DNA of 64,000 nt from Pseudobdellovibrionaceae bacterium (GCA_030158485.1 JAOASS010000014.1:77563-141562), one strand, 5' to 3'. Positions 53,336-62,351 are shown, counted from the first letter of the stretch. Notes: generated from the letters alone by a model not told the origin. Translations and numbers: made by a program.

Positions 53336-54038
53336 GAGGCTTCTCCTTGCTATTTCCGCGGTAAAATTGTCCCCGAATTTTTTGTTCCTGCTGTTTGAGC
53401 TCTCCTAATATTTTTTTGACATCATTTTCTGAAAGCTCACCTTGAAATTCTCGAGGCTTATACTCTTTATTTTTTTCTACTTGCTGAGGCTCTTGGGGAT
53501 CTTTTTCTTGATCCTTTTCTCCTTTACCTTCTTTATTTTCATCAGGCTTTTGATCTTGGCCATCTTTTGAATCTTTGTTTTTTTGATCTTCACCTTTTCC
53601 ATCACCTGATTGTCCCTGTACAAGCAGTTCAATGTTTGTTTTAGTTTCAACAGATTCTGGCTTTACTTCTAAAGCTCGCTGGTAATCATTCAATGCAACA
53701 TCAATTTTTTTATCAAGTCCACGAACAACACCTTGATTAAATCGAGAATTAAAAGTGACTTCAGAGTTTCGCCCCCACTTTTCTGCAGATTCGTAAGATT
53801 GAATAGCGGCTTCGTTTTGCTTAAGGGCTTGATAGGTGAGACCTACATTAAGATGAATTTCACCTATAAAAGGATCATTTTTTAAAGCTTCAAAAAAATT
53901 TCTTTGAGCATCTGTCACTGATCCTTTCGCGTACTCTTTTGCCGCCATCTTATTGATCAAAATAGTCCGCGGATCAACTTCAATCCCGCAACCGGCCAAA
54001 ATGCAGCAAATCAAAAAGAGAAGAAGACTTTTTTTCAA
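53319..54038 (-). CDS. batC: BatC-like TPR lipoprotein
   Basis: A protein of 239 residues that opens as a lipoprotein (lipobox LAGC). TPR repeats lie at about 35-135 (AQRNFFEALKNDPFIGEIHLN, NEAAIQSYESAEKW, ALNDYQRALEVKPES). A very charged, probably disordered segment follows (Lys, Asp, Glu, Gln, Gly; about 145-200), then a C-terminal helix (ENDVKKILGELKQQEQ). This matches BatC/BatE proteins. The TTG start, with GGAG six bases upstream, overlaps the batB stop as TTGA. Confidence 0.85.
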   Translation of the reverse strand: MKKSLLLFLICCILAGCGIEVDPRTILINKMAAKEYAKGSVTDAQRNFFEALKNDPFIGEIHLNVGLTYQALKQNEAAIQSYESAEKWGRNSEVTFNSRFNQGVVRGLDKKIDVALNDYQRALEVKPESVETKTNIELLVQGQSGDGKGEDQKNKDSKDGQDQKPDENKEGKGEKDQEKDPQEPQQVEKNKEYKPREFQGELSENDVKKILGELKQQEQKIRGQFYRGNSKEKPRDKDW

Positions 54039-55075
54039 GCTTTACTCCGTTTCGAATCCGCTATGAAGAGTTCCAGCATTCCCAATAAATAAGCGATCAA
54101 TAAAAAGATTTGAAACTTCTCGTCATATTGAACTTGAAATTCAGATTCAAATTGTTTTTTTTCTAAACTATTTAATTCCCTCAAAAGATCTGAAATGAAA
54201 GCTGAATCCAAAGTTGCAAAAGTAAAAAAACCTTGGGATTTTTCAGCCATTGCTTTTAAAGCTTCACCTTTAACTGTTGTCAGAACAGTTTGGCCCCTTT
54301 GATCTTTTTTGTAACCTTTCAAAAAATTCATTCTATCACGTTCTGGGATGGGGGCTCCTTTTTCTGTTCCATAAGCAATCGAAAATATTTTAATGCCTTT
54401 TTTTTGCAGTTCAGCCACTCGCTCCAATGCTCCGGGCTCCTGATCTTCTCCGTCTGAAGCCACGACAATCACTCGAGTAAGATGACTGCCTTCTCCAATA
54501 CCACCTCGATCGAAAGCTTCGTTTGCAGTCGTCAGGGCTGCCTCAAAATTCGTCCCTTGCGAACTGATCGTTTGTGTATCTAAAGAATCAATGTACATTT
54601 TGACAGCGCTCAAATCCTGGGTGAGTGGGCTTACCACTGCCGCTGAACCTGCAAAAGCTAAAACTCCGATACGATGACCTCCCAAGTTATCGACTAAACG
54701 ATTCATATCAATTTTAGCTTTTTCTAATCGAGATGGTCTTAAATCTTCGGCCAACATGCTATTAGAAACGTCAAAAGCTAAAATGATTTCAAAGCCCTCT
54801 GACTTAATTGCTTGCTGCGATTGACCTAATTGAAGTCTGGATAATGCTAACAGTAAACTCGCTAGAACTGCGATTCGTAATGACCATTTCCAATAGCGAG
54901 CCTGGACATTTAAATTATTTTTCCACAACTCTTGCAGTGGCCCACCAAAGTGTTTTTGAAGTTTGAGCCAGCCTTGTTTTTGGCTTAGAAAAGCGAATAA
55001 CCAAAAAAGAGGTAAAAAAAGTATATAATAAAGAAGCTCTGGATTTTGCCACTTCACGGGATTCTCCGAAGCCAT
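54035..55075 (-). CDS. batB: BatB, von Willebrand factor A domain membrane protein
   Basis: A protein of 346 residues from the ATG at 55075. Two N-terminal membrane helices, a VWA domain at about 75-285 and a C-terminal membrane helix. The metal-ion-dependent adhesion site is visible as AFDVSNSML, with the further loop VVASDGEDQEPG. VWA domains bind partner proteins through a divalent metal. I prefer this ATG over a TTG at 55129 deep in batA; it still overlaps batA by 22 bases. BatA and BatB are thought to form a complex in the inner membrane. Confidence 0.88.
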   Translation of the reverse strand: MASENPVKWQNPELLYYILFLPLFWLFAFLSQKQGWLKLQKHFGGPLQELWKNNLNVQARYWKWSLRIAVLASLLLALSRLQLGQSQQAIKSEGFEIILAFDVSNSMLAEDLRPSRLEKAKIDMNRLVDNLGGHRIGVLAFAGSAAVVSPLTQDLSAVKMYIDSLDTQTISSQGTNFEAALTTANEAFDRGGIGEGSHLTRVIVVASDGEDQEPGALERVAELQKKGIKIFSIAYGTEKGAPIPERDRMNFLKGYKKDQRGQTVLTTVKGEALKAMAEKSQGFFTFATLDSAFISDLLRELNSLEKKQFESEFQVQYDEKFQIFLLIAYLLGMLELFIADSKRSKA

Positions 55076-56061
55076 GTCATTTGTAAAACCCAAGCTGATA
55101 AATAGATGAAAAAGGCGAACCAAATCCAAAAGCTAAATTTTTCTGAATACCGAGTAAATTTATTCACATCAATTTTTGTTGTTTCTAAATTATTAATGTC
55201 ATTAAAAACTTTTTCTAAAGAATCATCCCGAGAGGCGCGGTAATACTTACCGCCCGTGTCCGTTGCAAACTTTTGCAAAAGTTCATCATTCACTTTGGAC
55301 TCAAAAGGTTGATAAGTTTTAACTTTATTTCCAAAAACATCTTGCACAGTGACAGGAATTCTTGTGGGACCATCTCTTCCGATTCCGATCGAGTAAACTT
55401 TTAATCCATAACCTTTCGCGATCTCTAGCCCTGTTTCAGGGTCTATCGTGCCTGAGTTATTTTCTCCGTCAGTTAAGAAAATAATAACTCGTGATTTGGC
55501 AATTGAATCTTTCAAGCGGCCAGCAGCACTGGCCATTGCGACACCAATAGCTGTTCCATCTTTAATTCGAGCACTTGCGGCTGTTGTAATTTTAGAAATT
55601 TGATCAAGCAAAAGGGGATAGTCCAATGTTGGTGGAACTAAAGTAAAGCTTTCGCCTGCAAAAATCACGACGCCTATTCGATCAGAAGTTCTTTTTTCTA
55701 CAAAACGCGCAATCGTTTCTTTGGCTGTTTCCAAACGATTGAGTTGACCCATATCCTCAATTAACATCGAATCCGAAATATCAAGAGATATCATAATATC
55801 AATCCCCTCAATATTTTTTTTAATTTTAGTATTGGCTTCTTGCGGCCTAGCCAATCCATAAATAATTAAAATAAGAGCACTGATTTGAAGTAAAAAGGGT
55901 AAAATGGCTAATTTCGTCCGCATCGTACTTGGTGTTTTTTTAAAAACCTGAACCGAACTCATTCTAAGCGAAGCAAAATTTGTTTTACGAAACCAAATTA
56001 AGACTAATAATCCTATTAGAGGGATCAGAAGAAGAAAAAAAGCAGGATCCCGAAATGTCAA
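55054..56061 (-). CDS. batA: BatA, von Willebrand factor A domain membrane protein
   Basis: A protein of 335 residues. An N-terminal helix (RDPAFFLLLIPLIGLLVLIW), a second near 53-70, the VWA domain at about 85-280 and a C-terminal helix (FSFWIWFAFFIYLSAWVL). The adhesion site reads SLDISDSML, followed by GVAMASAAGRLK and FLTDGENNSG. The TTG start has GGAGG seven bases upstream and overlaps the previous stop as TTGA. In the family BatA and BatB have the same layout, as here. Confidence 0.9.
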   Translation of the reverse strand: MTFRDPAFFLLLIPLIGLLVLIWFRKTNFASLRMSSVQVFKKTPSTMRTKLAILPFLLQISALILIIYGLARPQEANTKIKKNIEGIDIMISLDISDSMLIEDMGQLNRLETAKETIARFVEKRTSDRIGVVIFAGESFTLVPPTLDYPLLLDQISKITTAASARIKDGTAIGVAMASAAGRLKDSIAKSRVIIFLTDGENNSGTIDPETGLEIAKGYGLKVYSIGIGRDGPTRIPVTVQDVFGNKVKTYQPFESKVNDELLQKFATDTGGKYYRASRDDSLEKVFNDINNLETTKIDVNKFTRYSEKFSFWIWFAFFIYLSAWVLQMTWLRRIP

Positions 56062-56924
56062 AGTTCTTCCTCCACCATTTTTTCAATCAGATTCCGCGTG
56101 TCAAAAGTGATATCAACAAAATCTTTCATTTTAGCTTTTTGAGGATTCATTTTCATCTTTTGCCAGCGTTTATTCCAGAATTGAATTTCATTTTGATATT
56201 TAATATAAACTTTTGGCGCATGATTTTTAAATTCTTTTTCTAATTTGTGAGTTGGCTGCGCTAAAACAGCCAATTTAAACTTTTGGCCCCAGAAAGTTTC
56301 GCTGATTTGGCGAAGTTCTTTTAAATACTCTTCTGGCAAAATCAAAAGTTGATCATACTGATCATGTACACCCGCTTTTTTTGTTAGTATTCGTAAGTCA
56401 CGATGAAATTGAACAACTGGATTTGGACCCGTCGTTCGTTTTTTGATTTCTTTTAATATTTCAATTCGAACGCGACGTTTTCTCCAGCCCCAAGCTGCTA
56501 ACATGACTGCGATTCCTAAAACTGAAATCAAAATTAACCAGTATACCCAAGGCATGGGAATCATCATGGGACCGAATGGACCAAACGGCTTCGGAGGCTC
56601 TGTCACGCTTTCTTGTGCTGGCAAAACGCTTTTGACCTCAAACGCGATACCTGGCAATTCGATTGTGCTGGTTCCGTCAGAAATTTGGATTTTTTCAAAT
56701 TTCTGACTCCCGACTCGGTAACTTGTCATTTGGAGGTCTGCAGATTGGGGGTCTCGCAATTCAAATTTTAAAACTTTCAACGAATACTTGTCTTCAAGGC
56801 CCACCACTTCGGACTGCTGAAACTGAAATGTTAGAGGAAAAGTTCCTTGACACTGAAATTCAAAGATTTGCCCCACTGTCAGTGGTTTTTCTAAGCCCTT
56901 TTGAGCGCAAGAAAAATCACTCAT
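56058..56924 (-). CDS. membrane protein of the bat operon, DUF4381-like
   Basis: A protein of 288 residues without a signal peptide at its start, though the first 115 residues look like a beta domain. One membrane helix lies near 128-147 (YWLILISVLGIAVMLAAWG), followed by a basic helical cytoplasmic part. The position between the DUF58 gene and batA, and the single helix with a basic tail, fit the small DUF4381-type proteins common in such operons. The ATG overlaps the DUF58 stop as ATGA, and its own stop overlaps batA as TTGA. If the N-terminal domain is outside, export without a cleavable signal is required. Confidence 0.65.
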   Translation of the reverse strand: MSDFSCAQKGLEKPLTVGQIFEFQCQGTFPLTFQFQQSEVVGLEDKYSLKVLKFELRDPQSADLQMTSYRVGSQKFEKIQISDGTSTIELPGIAFEVKSVLPAQESVTEPPKPFGPFGPMMIPMPWVYWLILISVLGIAVMLAAWGWRKRRVRIEILKEIKKRTTGPNPVVQFHRDLRILTKKAGVHDQYDQLLILPEEYLKELRQISETFWGQKFKLAVLAQPTHKLEKEFKNHAPKVYIKYQNEIQFWNKRWQKMKMNPQKAKMKDFVDITFDTRNLIEKMVEEEL

Positions 56925-57799
56925 CGACGACGCCCTCTTTTTGCAAAAAATTGAAGAATGGGTTTGTAAAAATCTTTTTGGTTAGAAAGTTCTAAAATTT
57001 CAACTTGCGAAGTTTTGAGCTCTTGTGCTTTCTGATTCAAGTCTTTTTGTCTGAACGACTGCATACTTTTATTAAATTCCGGTGAACTTGTATCAATCAA
57101 AAGCTGCTCTTCTGTTTCTGGATCCCAAACTTCGACTAGGCCTAATGGCGGCAGCGCCGCTTCGAATTGATCTTCGATACGGCACGCGATGACATCATGT
57201 TTTTTACCTAAAAGTTTTAAAGATTGGTTGTAACCTGAATCCATAAAATCACTTAAAAGGAATACCACTGATTTTTTTTTCAAAACACTTTGGAGAAAAT
57301 CTGATGCCGTTGAAATTTTTGTTTGGGAATGCTGGGGTTCAAAAAATGCTAAATCCCGCAGCATTCTCTGCACTTGCCCACGACTTTTTTGTGGTGGTAA
57401 ATAATGCTCAATAAAATCTGTAAAAAGAACAAGACCAACTTGATCGCCGTTTTTAATCGCTGACAACGCGAGTGTCGCGGCAATGCGAACAAGTTTATCT
57501 CTTTTACTTGACTCGCCACTTCCAAATGAAGTTGACCCACTCAAGTCCACACAAAGAATCACTTGTAATTCCCGCTCTTCATCAAATTTTTTAATAAACG
57601 GAGTTCCCGTTCGAGCCATCAGCGGCCAGCAGATATGGCGAATATCATCTCCGGCAACGTATTCACGGAAATCGGAAAAAGTCATTCCTTGTCCGCGAAA
57701 TGCGGTTTTGTATTCACCTGAAATAACAGAATCCACCAATCGCCGTGTGCGAATCTCAAGAAGTCTTGTTTGTTTCAGGAGTTCAGCTGGCTTCTGCAT
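56921..57799 (-). CDS. DUF58 domain protein (VWA-like, MoxR partner)
   Basis: A protein of 292 residues with the DUF58 motif FRGQGMTFSDFREYVAGDD followed by IRHICWPLMART. The VWA-like core has the metal site CVDLSGSTSFG. Proteins of this family accompany MoxR ATPases and are thought to be remodelled or used as adaptors by them. Cytoplasmic; no membrane helix, which is shorter than many DUF58 proteins. The ATG is five bases after the moxR stop; the stop overlaps the next gene as ATGA. Confidence 0.9.
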   Translation of the reverse strand: MQKPAELLKQTRLLEIRTRRLVDSVISGEYKTAFRGQGMTFSDFREYVAGDDIRHICWPLMARTGTPFIKKFDEERELQVILCVDLSGSTSFGSGESSKRDKLVRIAATLALSAIKNGDQVGLVLFTDFIEHYLPPQKSRGQVQRMLRDLAFFEPQHSQTKISTASDFLQSVLKKKSVVFLLSDFMDSGYNQSLKLLGKKHDVIACRIEDQFEAALPPLGLVEVWDPETEEQLLIDTSSPEFNKSMQSFRQKDLNQKAQELKTSQVEILELSNQKDFYKPILQFFAKRGRRR

Positions 57800-57804
57800 A
57801 AATC

Positions 57805-58797
57805 TCAGACGACCTCAACTTCCGAAATAATTTCTTTGACCACGTCATCAGTTGTGACGTTTTCAGCTTCTGCTTCAAAATTCAAAATCAACCGATGACG
57901 AAAGACAAGAGTCGTAATCGATTTAACATCTTCTAATGTCACATATCCACGACCTCGTAAAAAAGCTTGGGCTTTACTAGCTCTAAAAAGTGAAATCGTT
58001 GCTCGAGGAGAAGCTCCTACTTGAATCAAGTCGGCCACTCGGGCTAAACCATAATCTTTCGGGTGACGAGTCGCCATGACCAAGTCGACAATGTAGTTTT
58101 TAATTTTGGCATCGACATAAATTTGATCAATTCTTTCGGACGCTTTTAATAAATTTTCTTGGCTAATCACAGTATTTAACAAGGGCTTTTGGTTAAAGCC
58201 CATTTTATTTAAAATTTCTAATTCTTCTTTTTTGGTGGGATAAGTGACATGAATTTTAAACATAAAGCGATCCATCTGAGCTTCAGGCAAAGGATACGTT
58301 CCTTCTTGCTCAAGAGGATTTTGTGTCGCTAAAACAAGAAAAGGGGCTTCCAATTTGTAAGTGTGTTCACCAATCGTCACTTGTTTTTCAGCCATAGCTT
58401 CAAGCAAAGCTGATTGAACTTTAGCTGGAGCGCGATTGATTTCATCAGCTAAAACAATATTTGCAAAAATCGGCCCTTTGCGTGGGGCAAAGTCACCTGT
58501 CTTGGGATTAAAAATCATGGTTCCAATTAAATCCGTTGGTAGAAGATCTGGTGTGAATTGAATTCTTTGAAAGTTAAGTGAAATTGTTTGCGATACTGCA
58601 GAAATCGTCAGCGTTTTCGCCAAACCGGGGACTCCTTCTAAAAGAATATGACCACCCGTTAGAAGCCCCATCAAAATCCCATCAACCATTTCCGTTTGCC
58701 CCACAACGACTTGCGAAATTTGTGACTTCATCTGTTGAATAAACTGACTTTCTTGAGCGATTTGTGCGTTGAGCGTTATCAAGTCCACTTCTGACAT
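57805..58797 (-). CDS. moxR: MoxR family AAA+ ATPase
   Basis: A protein of 330 residues from the ATG at 58797, which has AAGGAG seven bases upstream; a longer frame to 58824 lacks this. Walker A is GVPGLAKT (55-62), Walker B is LADEINRAPAKVQSALLEAM, sensor 1 is LVLATQNPLEQEGTYPLPEAQ, and sensor 2 lies in GASPRATISLFRASKA. MoxR proteins are chaperone-like ATPases that act on VWA-domain partners, here probably DUF58, BatA and BatB. It heads a six-gene coupled operon, then slt. It is divergent from the HtpX-like gene. Confidence 0.93.
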   Translation of the reverse strand: MSEVDLITLNAQIAQESQFIQQMKSQISQVVVGQTEMVDGILMGLLTGGHILLEGVPGLAKTLTISAVSQTISLNFQRIQFTPDLLPTDLIGTMIFNPKTGDFAPRKGPIFANIVLADEINRAPAKVQSALLEAMAEKQVTIGEHTYKLEAPFLVLATQNPLEQEGTYPLPEAQMDRFMFKIHVTYPTKKEELEILNKMGFNQKPLLNTVISQENLLKASERIDQIYVDAKIKNYIVDLVMATRHPKDYGLARVADLIQVGASPRATISLFRASKAQAFLRGRGYVTLEDVKSITTLVFRHRLILNFEAEAENVTTDDVVKEIISEVEVV

Positions 58798-58965
58798 TTT
58801 CGAACTCCTTTTACCATCGGCCAAAAGGACTCCTCAGATTTCTCTGGGATCAATTCGGCTTGTAGGGTTTTTAAGTTGCCTCGAGCTTTCTCTCGCGCGG
58901 GCAGACGTCTTTATTTCACCTTTTTGCTTGAAGGTGCGCAAGGAAGTTCGGTAGTCTTTTTGTGA

Positions 58966-59814
58966 ATGATAAAACAACGCTCTACCTCGACTCAAGTCTG
59001 GATCTTTATTGTGACGACGAGTCTTTTAATTCTTATTATTTCATTTCAAATGGCTGGACGTTTCGGCCTATTTTTAGGATTGTGCCTGGCTCTTATTTTC
59101 CACACTCTTATTTTTATTTGGGGTGATGGTCTTCTACTTAAAAAATTTAAATTAACGAAACTAGCCGGCCAAGACCCGTGGGGCCTTAATCAAAAAGTCA
59201 GAACTTGGATTTTAACTCATCGACTTCATTTACCGCTCAAAATTGAACTGATGATTTTAGATTGCGATCTGCCAACAGCTTTCAGCTTTGAAGCCCCTTG
59301 GAAAAATCCCCTTGTTGCGCTTTCAAGTTCGTTGATTAAAAAACTCAACCAAGAAGAAATTGAAATGGTCTTGATTCATCAACTATGCCAGCTGCAACAC
59401 CGACAAAGTATTCGTTTTGCTATTTTTAGTTTGATCGCTAATACAGTTGCGCAACTGGGTCTTTTTTTAGATCGAGCTTGGATTCCCAATTCAGTTTTTA
59501 ATCGGAAACAACAGCCATTTTTGACTCTCCTGTCCCCTCTTATTTCGATTTTTATTAGGATTTCCCACTCGCTTCAAGATCAATATGTTATTGATCAGCA
59601 TGCGGCGCAGCTTATTGGATCCCGAGAAAAACTAGGTCGACTGATTTGGAAGCTCGAAGGCTGGTCTTTGACGCGCCCCATGGAAATTCTGCCCGCTGCT
59701 TCACACCTCTTTATTGTCAATCCGTCCAGAATCAGGCAAAAAAACAATCTCCTTCAATTCCATCCTGCGACTCAAAGTCGTTTGGAAAAATTGGTTGGAT
59801 CTTTCCCTGTTTAA
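58966..59814 (+). CDS. degenerate M48 (HtpX-like) membrane peptidase homologue
   Basis: A protein of 282 residues. Two N-terminal membrane helices (about 10-28, 32-53) and the M48 fold (KIELMILDCDLPTAFSFEA, VALSSSLIKKLNQEEIEMVL) are as in HtpX. The zinc motif HExxH is here HQLCQ (138-142): the catalytic Glu and the second His are both changed to Gln. The third ligand region also differs (DQYVIDQHAAQLIGS). It is therefore very likely inactive as a protease but may keep a binding role. It is divergent from the moxR-bat operon, with a 168-base shared upstream region. Confidence 0.75.
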   Translation: MIKQRSTSTQVWIFIVTTSLLILIISFQMAGRFGLFLGLCLALIFHTLIFIWGDGLLLKKFKLTKLAGQDPWGLNQKVRTWILTHRLHLPLKIELMILDCDLPTAFSFEAPWKNPLVALSSSLIKKLNQEEIEMVLIHQLCQLQHRQSIRFAIFSLIANTVAQLGLFLDRAWIPNSVFNRKQQPFLTLLSPLISIFIRISHSLQDQYVIDQHAAQLIGSREKLGRLIWKLEGWSLTRPMEILPAASHLFIVNPSRIRQKNNLLQFHPATQSRLEKLVGSFPV

Positions 59815-59849
59815 CTATCTTTTTTCTTCTCAAAAAGGAGATTTTCCAG

Positions 59850-60113
59850 ATGAACACGACCGAATCTGTATCTGTTAATGCTAGTTTCTCAATGCTTGTT
59901 ATGTCAGTGGCTTCAAGCGCGGCTATGGCATTAGGCCTGACTCCAGATCCTCAGTCTGGTCACGTTGAAATTGACAAGAATATGGCTCGGTTTAATATCG
60001 ACTTACTTCTGATCCTGAAAGAAAAAACAAAAAGTAATTTGGCAAATGATGAATCTGAATTGCTTGACCATTTACTCAATGATTTGCAAATGAAATTTAT
60101 TCAGCTTAAGTAA
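59850..60113 (+). CDS. DUF1844 domain protein
   Basis: A protein of 87 residues with the DUF1844 pattern: VNASFSMLVMSVASSAAMALG, then MARFNIDLLLILKEKTKSNL and ESELLDHLLNDLQMKFI. Function unknown across the family. The ATG at 59850 has AAGGAG nine bases upstream. It lies 36 bases after the HtpX-like gene and is probably in the same transcript. Confidence 0.82.
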   Translation: MNTTESVSVNASFSMLVMSVASSAAMALGLTPDPQSGHVEIDKNMARFNIDLLLILKEKTKSNLANDESELLDHLLNDLQMKFIQLK

Positions 60114-60241
60114 GACTTAGGTCAAAATTGAGTCTTAAATAAAGATGTTTTTCTAAGACTTGCCAAATTAAAAACGCGACTCAACCTTTTCAAGGTTATC
60201 TTTGGTCTTTTGCTTTACTTTTTTTAGACTCAGGAGTTTTC

Positions 60242-61681
60242 ATGAAAAAAATATTTGTTCTGTTGCTATTAGCTTTCGTCATGATAGGCGAAATCGGCTT
60301 GACACAAGTTCCACAAAAAACACCTCCTCCTATGAAACTCTCGGATCCCTTGCCCGCTAATCTTTTTACGGAACTCAGTCGCATTATCAATCCGGCTGTT
60401 GTTAATATTTCGACGTCTCTGACTGCTCGAAGATCACATCTTGGAAGTCGTGACCCCATGCTGGAACTTCTGGAAAGGTATTACGGATTTCAAATCCCCC
60501 AAGGACCGAATCCGAATAAACCCCAAAAAATGGGGTTGGGAACTGGCTTTATCATTCGTGAGGACGGTTTAATAATCACAAATAACCACGTGATCGAAGG
60601 CGCTGACATTGTTCAAGTTCAACTTTCTGATTCCGAAAAAATTTACGAAGCAAAAGTTATAGGTTCAGATAGTCGAACAGATATTGCTCTGATTAAAATT
60701 AAAGTTGACGTCAAACTTCCAGTGGTCGCATTAGGAAATTCAAAAGAACTTAAAACAGGCGACTGGGTTGCTGCTTTCGGCAACCCCTTTGGACACTCGC
60801 ACACAATGACAAAAGGAATTGTTTCTTCGATTAACAGGGAAATCTCTGAAATTAATCGCGTCCCGCTGATTCAAACTGATGCCAGCATTAATCCTGGAAA
60901 CTCAGGTGGACCCCTCATTGACACTCGTGGTTTTGTGGTCGGTGTCAATTCGGCAATCGATCCCCGTGGTCCCGGAATTGGATTTGCAATTCCAATTGAT
61001 GAAGTTAAAAAAATTCTTCCTGATTTAGAAACTCGGGGGTCCATTCGTAAAGGATATTTGGGTTTAGGCTTAGGTGACCACTCCGAACAAAGTGCCGAAC
61101 AGCTGGGACTTGATGAAAAAAATCTGGGTGCTGTTGTCATCCGTGTTATGCCTAAAGGCCCTGGCGATAAAGCAGGAATTAAAATGTACGATACCATTAC
61201 CGAATTAAACGGTCGTAAAATTAAAAACTCTGTCGATTTAATAGACCAAGTCTCAACACAAACTCCAGGCAGCAAAGTGAAGTTAAAAGTAATCGGAACG
61301 AATGGCAAAAAGCGTGACTTAAACGTTGTGATTACAGATCGTCCAAGTGATATAAAACTTGCTCGCGATGAAAGTGCATCGCAAGTGGAAATAAAAGGTC
61401 AAAAAGCTCCTTTTAATATCGGCTTAAGTGTTTCCGATTTAAACGATCGCTTGCGCCAAGATTTACAGCTTGAAGCTGATGTAAAAAAACCCGTCATTAT
61501 TGCCATCGAAAGATCATCATTAGCGTCAATGGCGGGCTTGCAAGTGGGTGATATTATTTTAGAAGTAAATAAAAAAGAAGTGACAACAGCAAATGATGTC
61601 TTAAAAAATTTGAAAAAAAGTAGCAACACAGTTAGGGTCGCTCGCGGCAATCAAATTATTGTTGTGACTTTTAGTAACTAA
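60242..61681 (+). CDS. degP: DegP/HtrA-type periplasmic serine protease
   Basis: A protein of 479 residues with a signal peptide (about 1-21). The trypsin-like domain has His116 (TNNHVIEGAD), Asp147 (DSRTDIALI) and Ser221 (NPGNSGGPLID). Two PDZ domains follow at about 270-370 and 390-475 (KGYLGLGLG; NIGLSVSDLND). It degrades or refolds damaged envelope proteins. The length and two PDZ domains match DegP/DegQ. CAGGAG precedes the ATG. A hairpin with T-run at 61762-61787 ends the transcript. Together with the Bat operon it makes this an envelope quality-control region. Confidence 0.94.
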   Translation: MKKIFVLLLLAFVMIGEIGLTQVPQKTPPPMKLSDPLPANLFTELSRIINPAVVNISTSLTARRSHLGSRDPMLELLERYYGFQIPQGPNPNKPQKMGLGTGFIIREDGLIITNNHVIEGADIVQVQLSDSEKIYEAKVIGSDSRTDIALIKIKVDVKLPVVALGNSKELKTGDWVAAFGNPFGHSHTMTKGIVSSINREISEINRVPLIQTDASINPGNSGGPLIDTRGFVVGVNSAIDPRGPGIGFAIPIDEVKKILPDLETRGSIRKGYLGLGLGDHSEQSAEQLGLDEKNLGAVVIRVMPKGPGDKAGIKMYDTITELNGRKIKNSVDLIDQVSTQTPGSKVKLKVIGTNGKKRDLNVVITDRPSDIKLARDESASQVEIKGQKAPFNIGLSVSDLNDRLRQDLQLEADVKKPVIIAIERSSLASMAGLQVGDIILEVNKKEVTTANDVLKNLKKSSNTVRVARGNQIIVVTFSN

Positions 61682-61724
61682 CTGACAAACAGCATAAGTC
61701 CGAAGCTTGCTCAAATTATCTTTC

Positions 61725-61758
61725 ACCTGGACCTAGACCCCTGACCTGGACCTAGACC
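61725..61758 (+). repeat. 15-bp direct repeat
   Basis: ACCTGGACCTAGACC occurs at 61725-61739 and again at 61744-61758, with CCTG between (period 19). It lies in the gap between degP and its terminator. Role unknown. Confidence 0.7.
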
Positions 61759-61761
61759 TGA

Positions 61762-61787
61762 CGCCGCTAACGCGCGGCGCCCTTTTT
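61762..61787 (+). terminator. intrinsic terminator after degP
   Basis: CGCCGC pairs with GCGGCG around a 6-base loop, followed by CCC and five T. It lies 80 bases past the degP stop and just after the direct repeat. Confidence 0.75.
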
Positions 61788-61916
61788 CAAGATAGAACCG
61801 TTTCAAATTGAGAAAATACTCAAGACTAAGGACGGGAATCCGATAAGCAAAATAGGACTAGGGGTACACCGATTGCTTAAAAACCCTGTCTAAATTTGCA
61901 GCAAGAGGTTCAGATC

Positions 61917-62231
61917 GTGAAAATTACAGAAGTGAAAGTTTATCCGATTAATGAAGACAAGCTCAAAGCTTATGCCTCTATTACGATCGAGGACAGTTTC
62001 GTCGTTCGGGACCTTAAAATCATCCAAGGAACAAGTGGACTTTTCGTAGCAATGCCGAGTAAAAAGCGTAAGGATGGTCAGTACCGAGATATTGCTCATC
62101 CTTTGAACCAAGAAACCCGAACTCAAATTGAAGATCTTGTGTTTGAAGCCTACGAAAAAGAACTGAAATCCATGGGTGAGACTCTTGTTAACCTGAAAAG
62201 ACAGAAACCGCCCCAACAGGGCCAAGACTGA
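61917..62231 (+). CDS. spoVG: SpoVG family RNA/DNA-binding regulator
   Basis: A protein of 104 residues from the GTG at 61917, which has AAGAGG eight bases upstream; a TTG at 61896 would add seven residues without such support. The SpoVG fold is clear: KITEVKVYPINEDKLKAYAS, DSFVVRDLKIIQG, LFVAMPSKKRKDGQYRDIAH and a C-terminal helix. SpoVG binds nucleic acid and affects division and gene expression in Firmicutes and spirochaetes; it also occurs in Bdellovibrionota and related groups. Its targets here are unknown. A structured RNA segment and a terminator follow. Confidence 0.94.
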   Translation: MKITEVKVYPINEDKLKAYASITIEDSFVVRDLKIIQGTSGLFVAMPSKKRKDGQYRDIAHPLNQETRTQIEDLVFEAYEKELKSMGETLVNLKRQKPPQQGQD

Positions 62232-62251
62232 TCAATAAAGGCGCAAACAAG

Positions 62252-62313
62252 AAGAGTCCCTGCGGGTGCGGCAAGTGACTCCTCATCACAAGCCGCCCTT
62301 AAAAAAGACTCTT
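62252..62313 (+). other. structured RNA segment downstream of spoVG
   Basis: AAGAGTC (62252-62258) pairs with GACTCTT (62307-62313). Inside, GCGGC (62268-62272) pairs with GCCGC (62292-62296), and GTG (62275-62277) with CAC (62287-62289) around a 9-base loop. This long imperfect hairpin lies between spoVG and a strong terminator. It could be part of the spoVG 3' untranslated region or of a small RNA. I do not recognise a known RNA family. Confidence 0.35.
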
Positions 62314-62351
62314 GAAAAAAATGTCACGAACTTGTGGAGATTACACAACCA

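Noticed and set aside
62228..62278. Short frame ending NKKSPCGCGK, resembling a SEC-C metal-binding motif, overlapping the spoVG stop as CTGA
   Set aside because: It has only CTG or ATC as a start, no ribosome binding site, and lies in a sequence better explained as a structured RNA.
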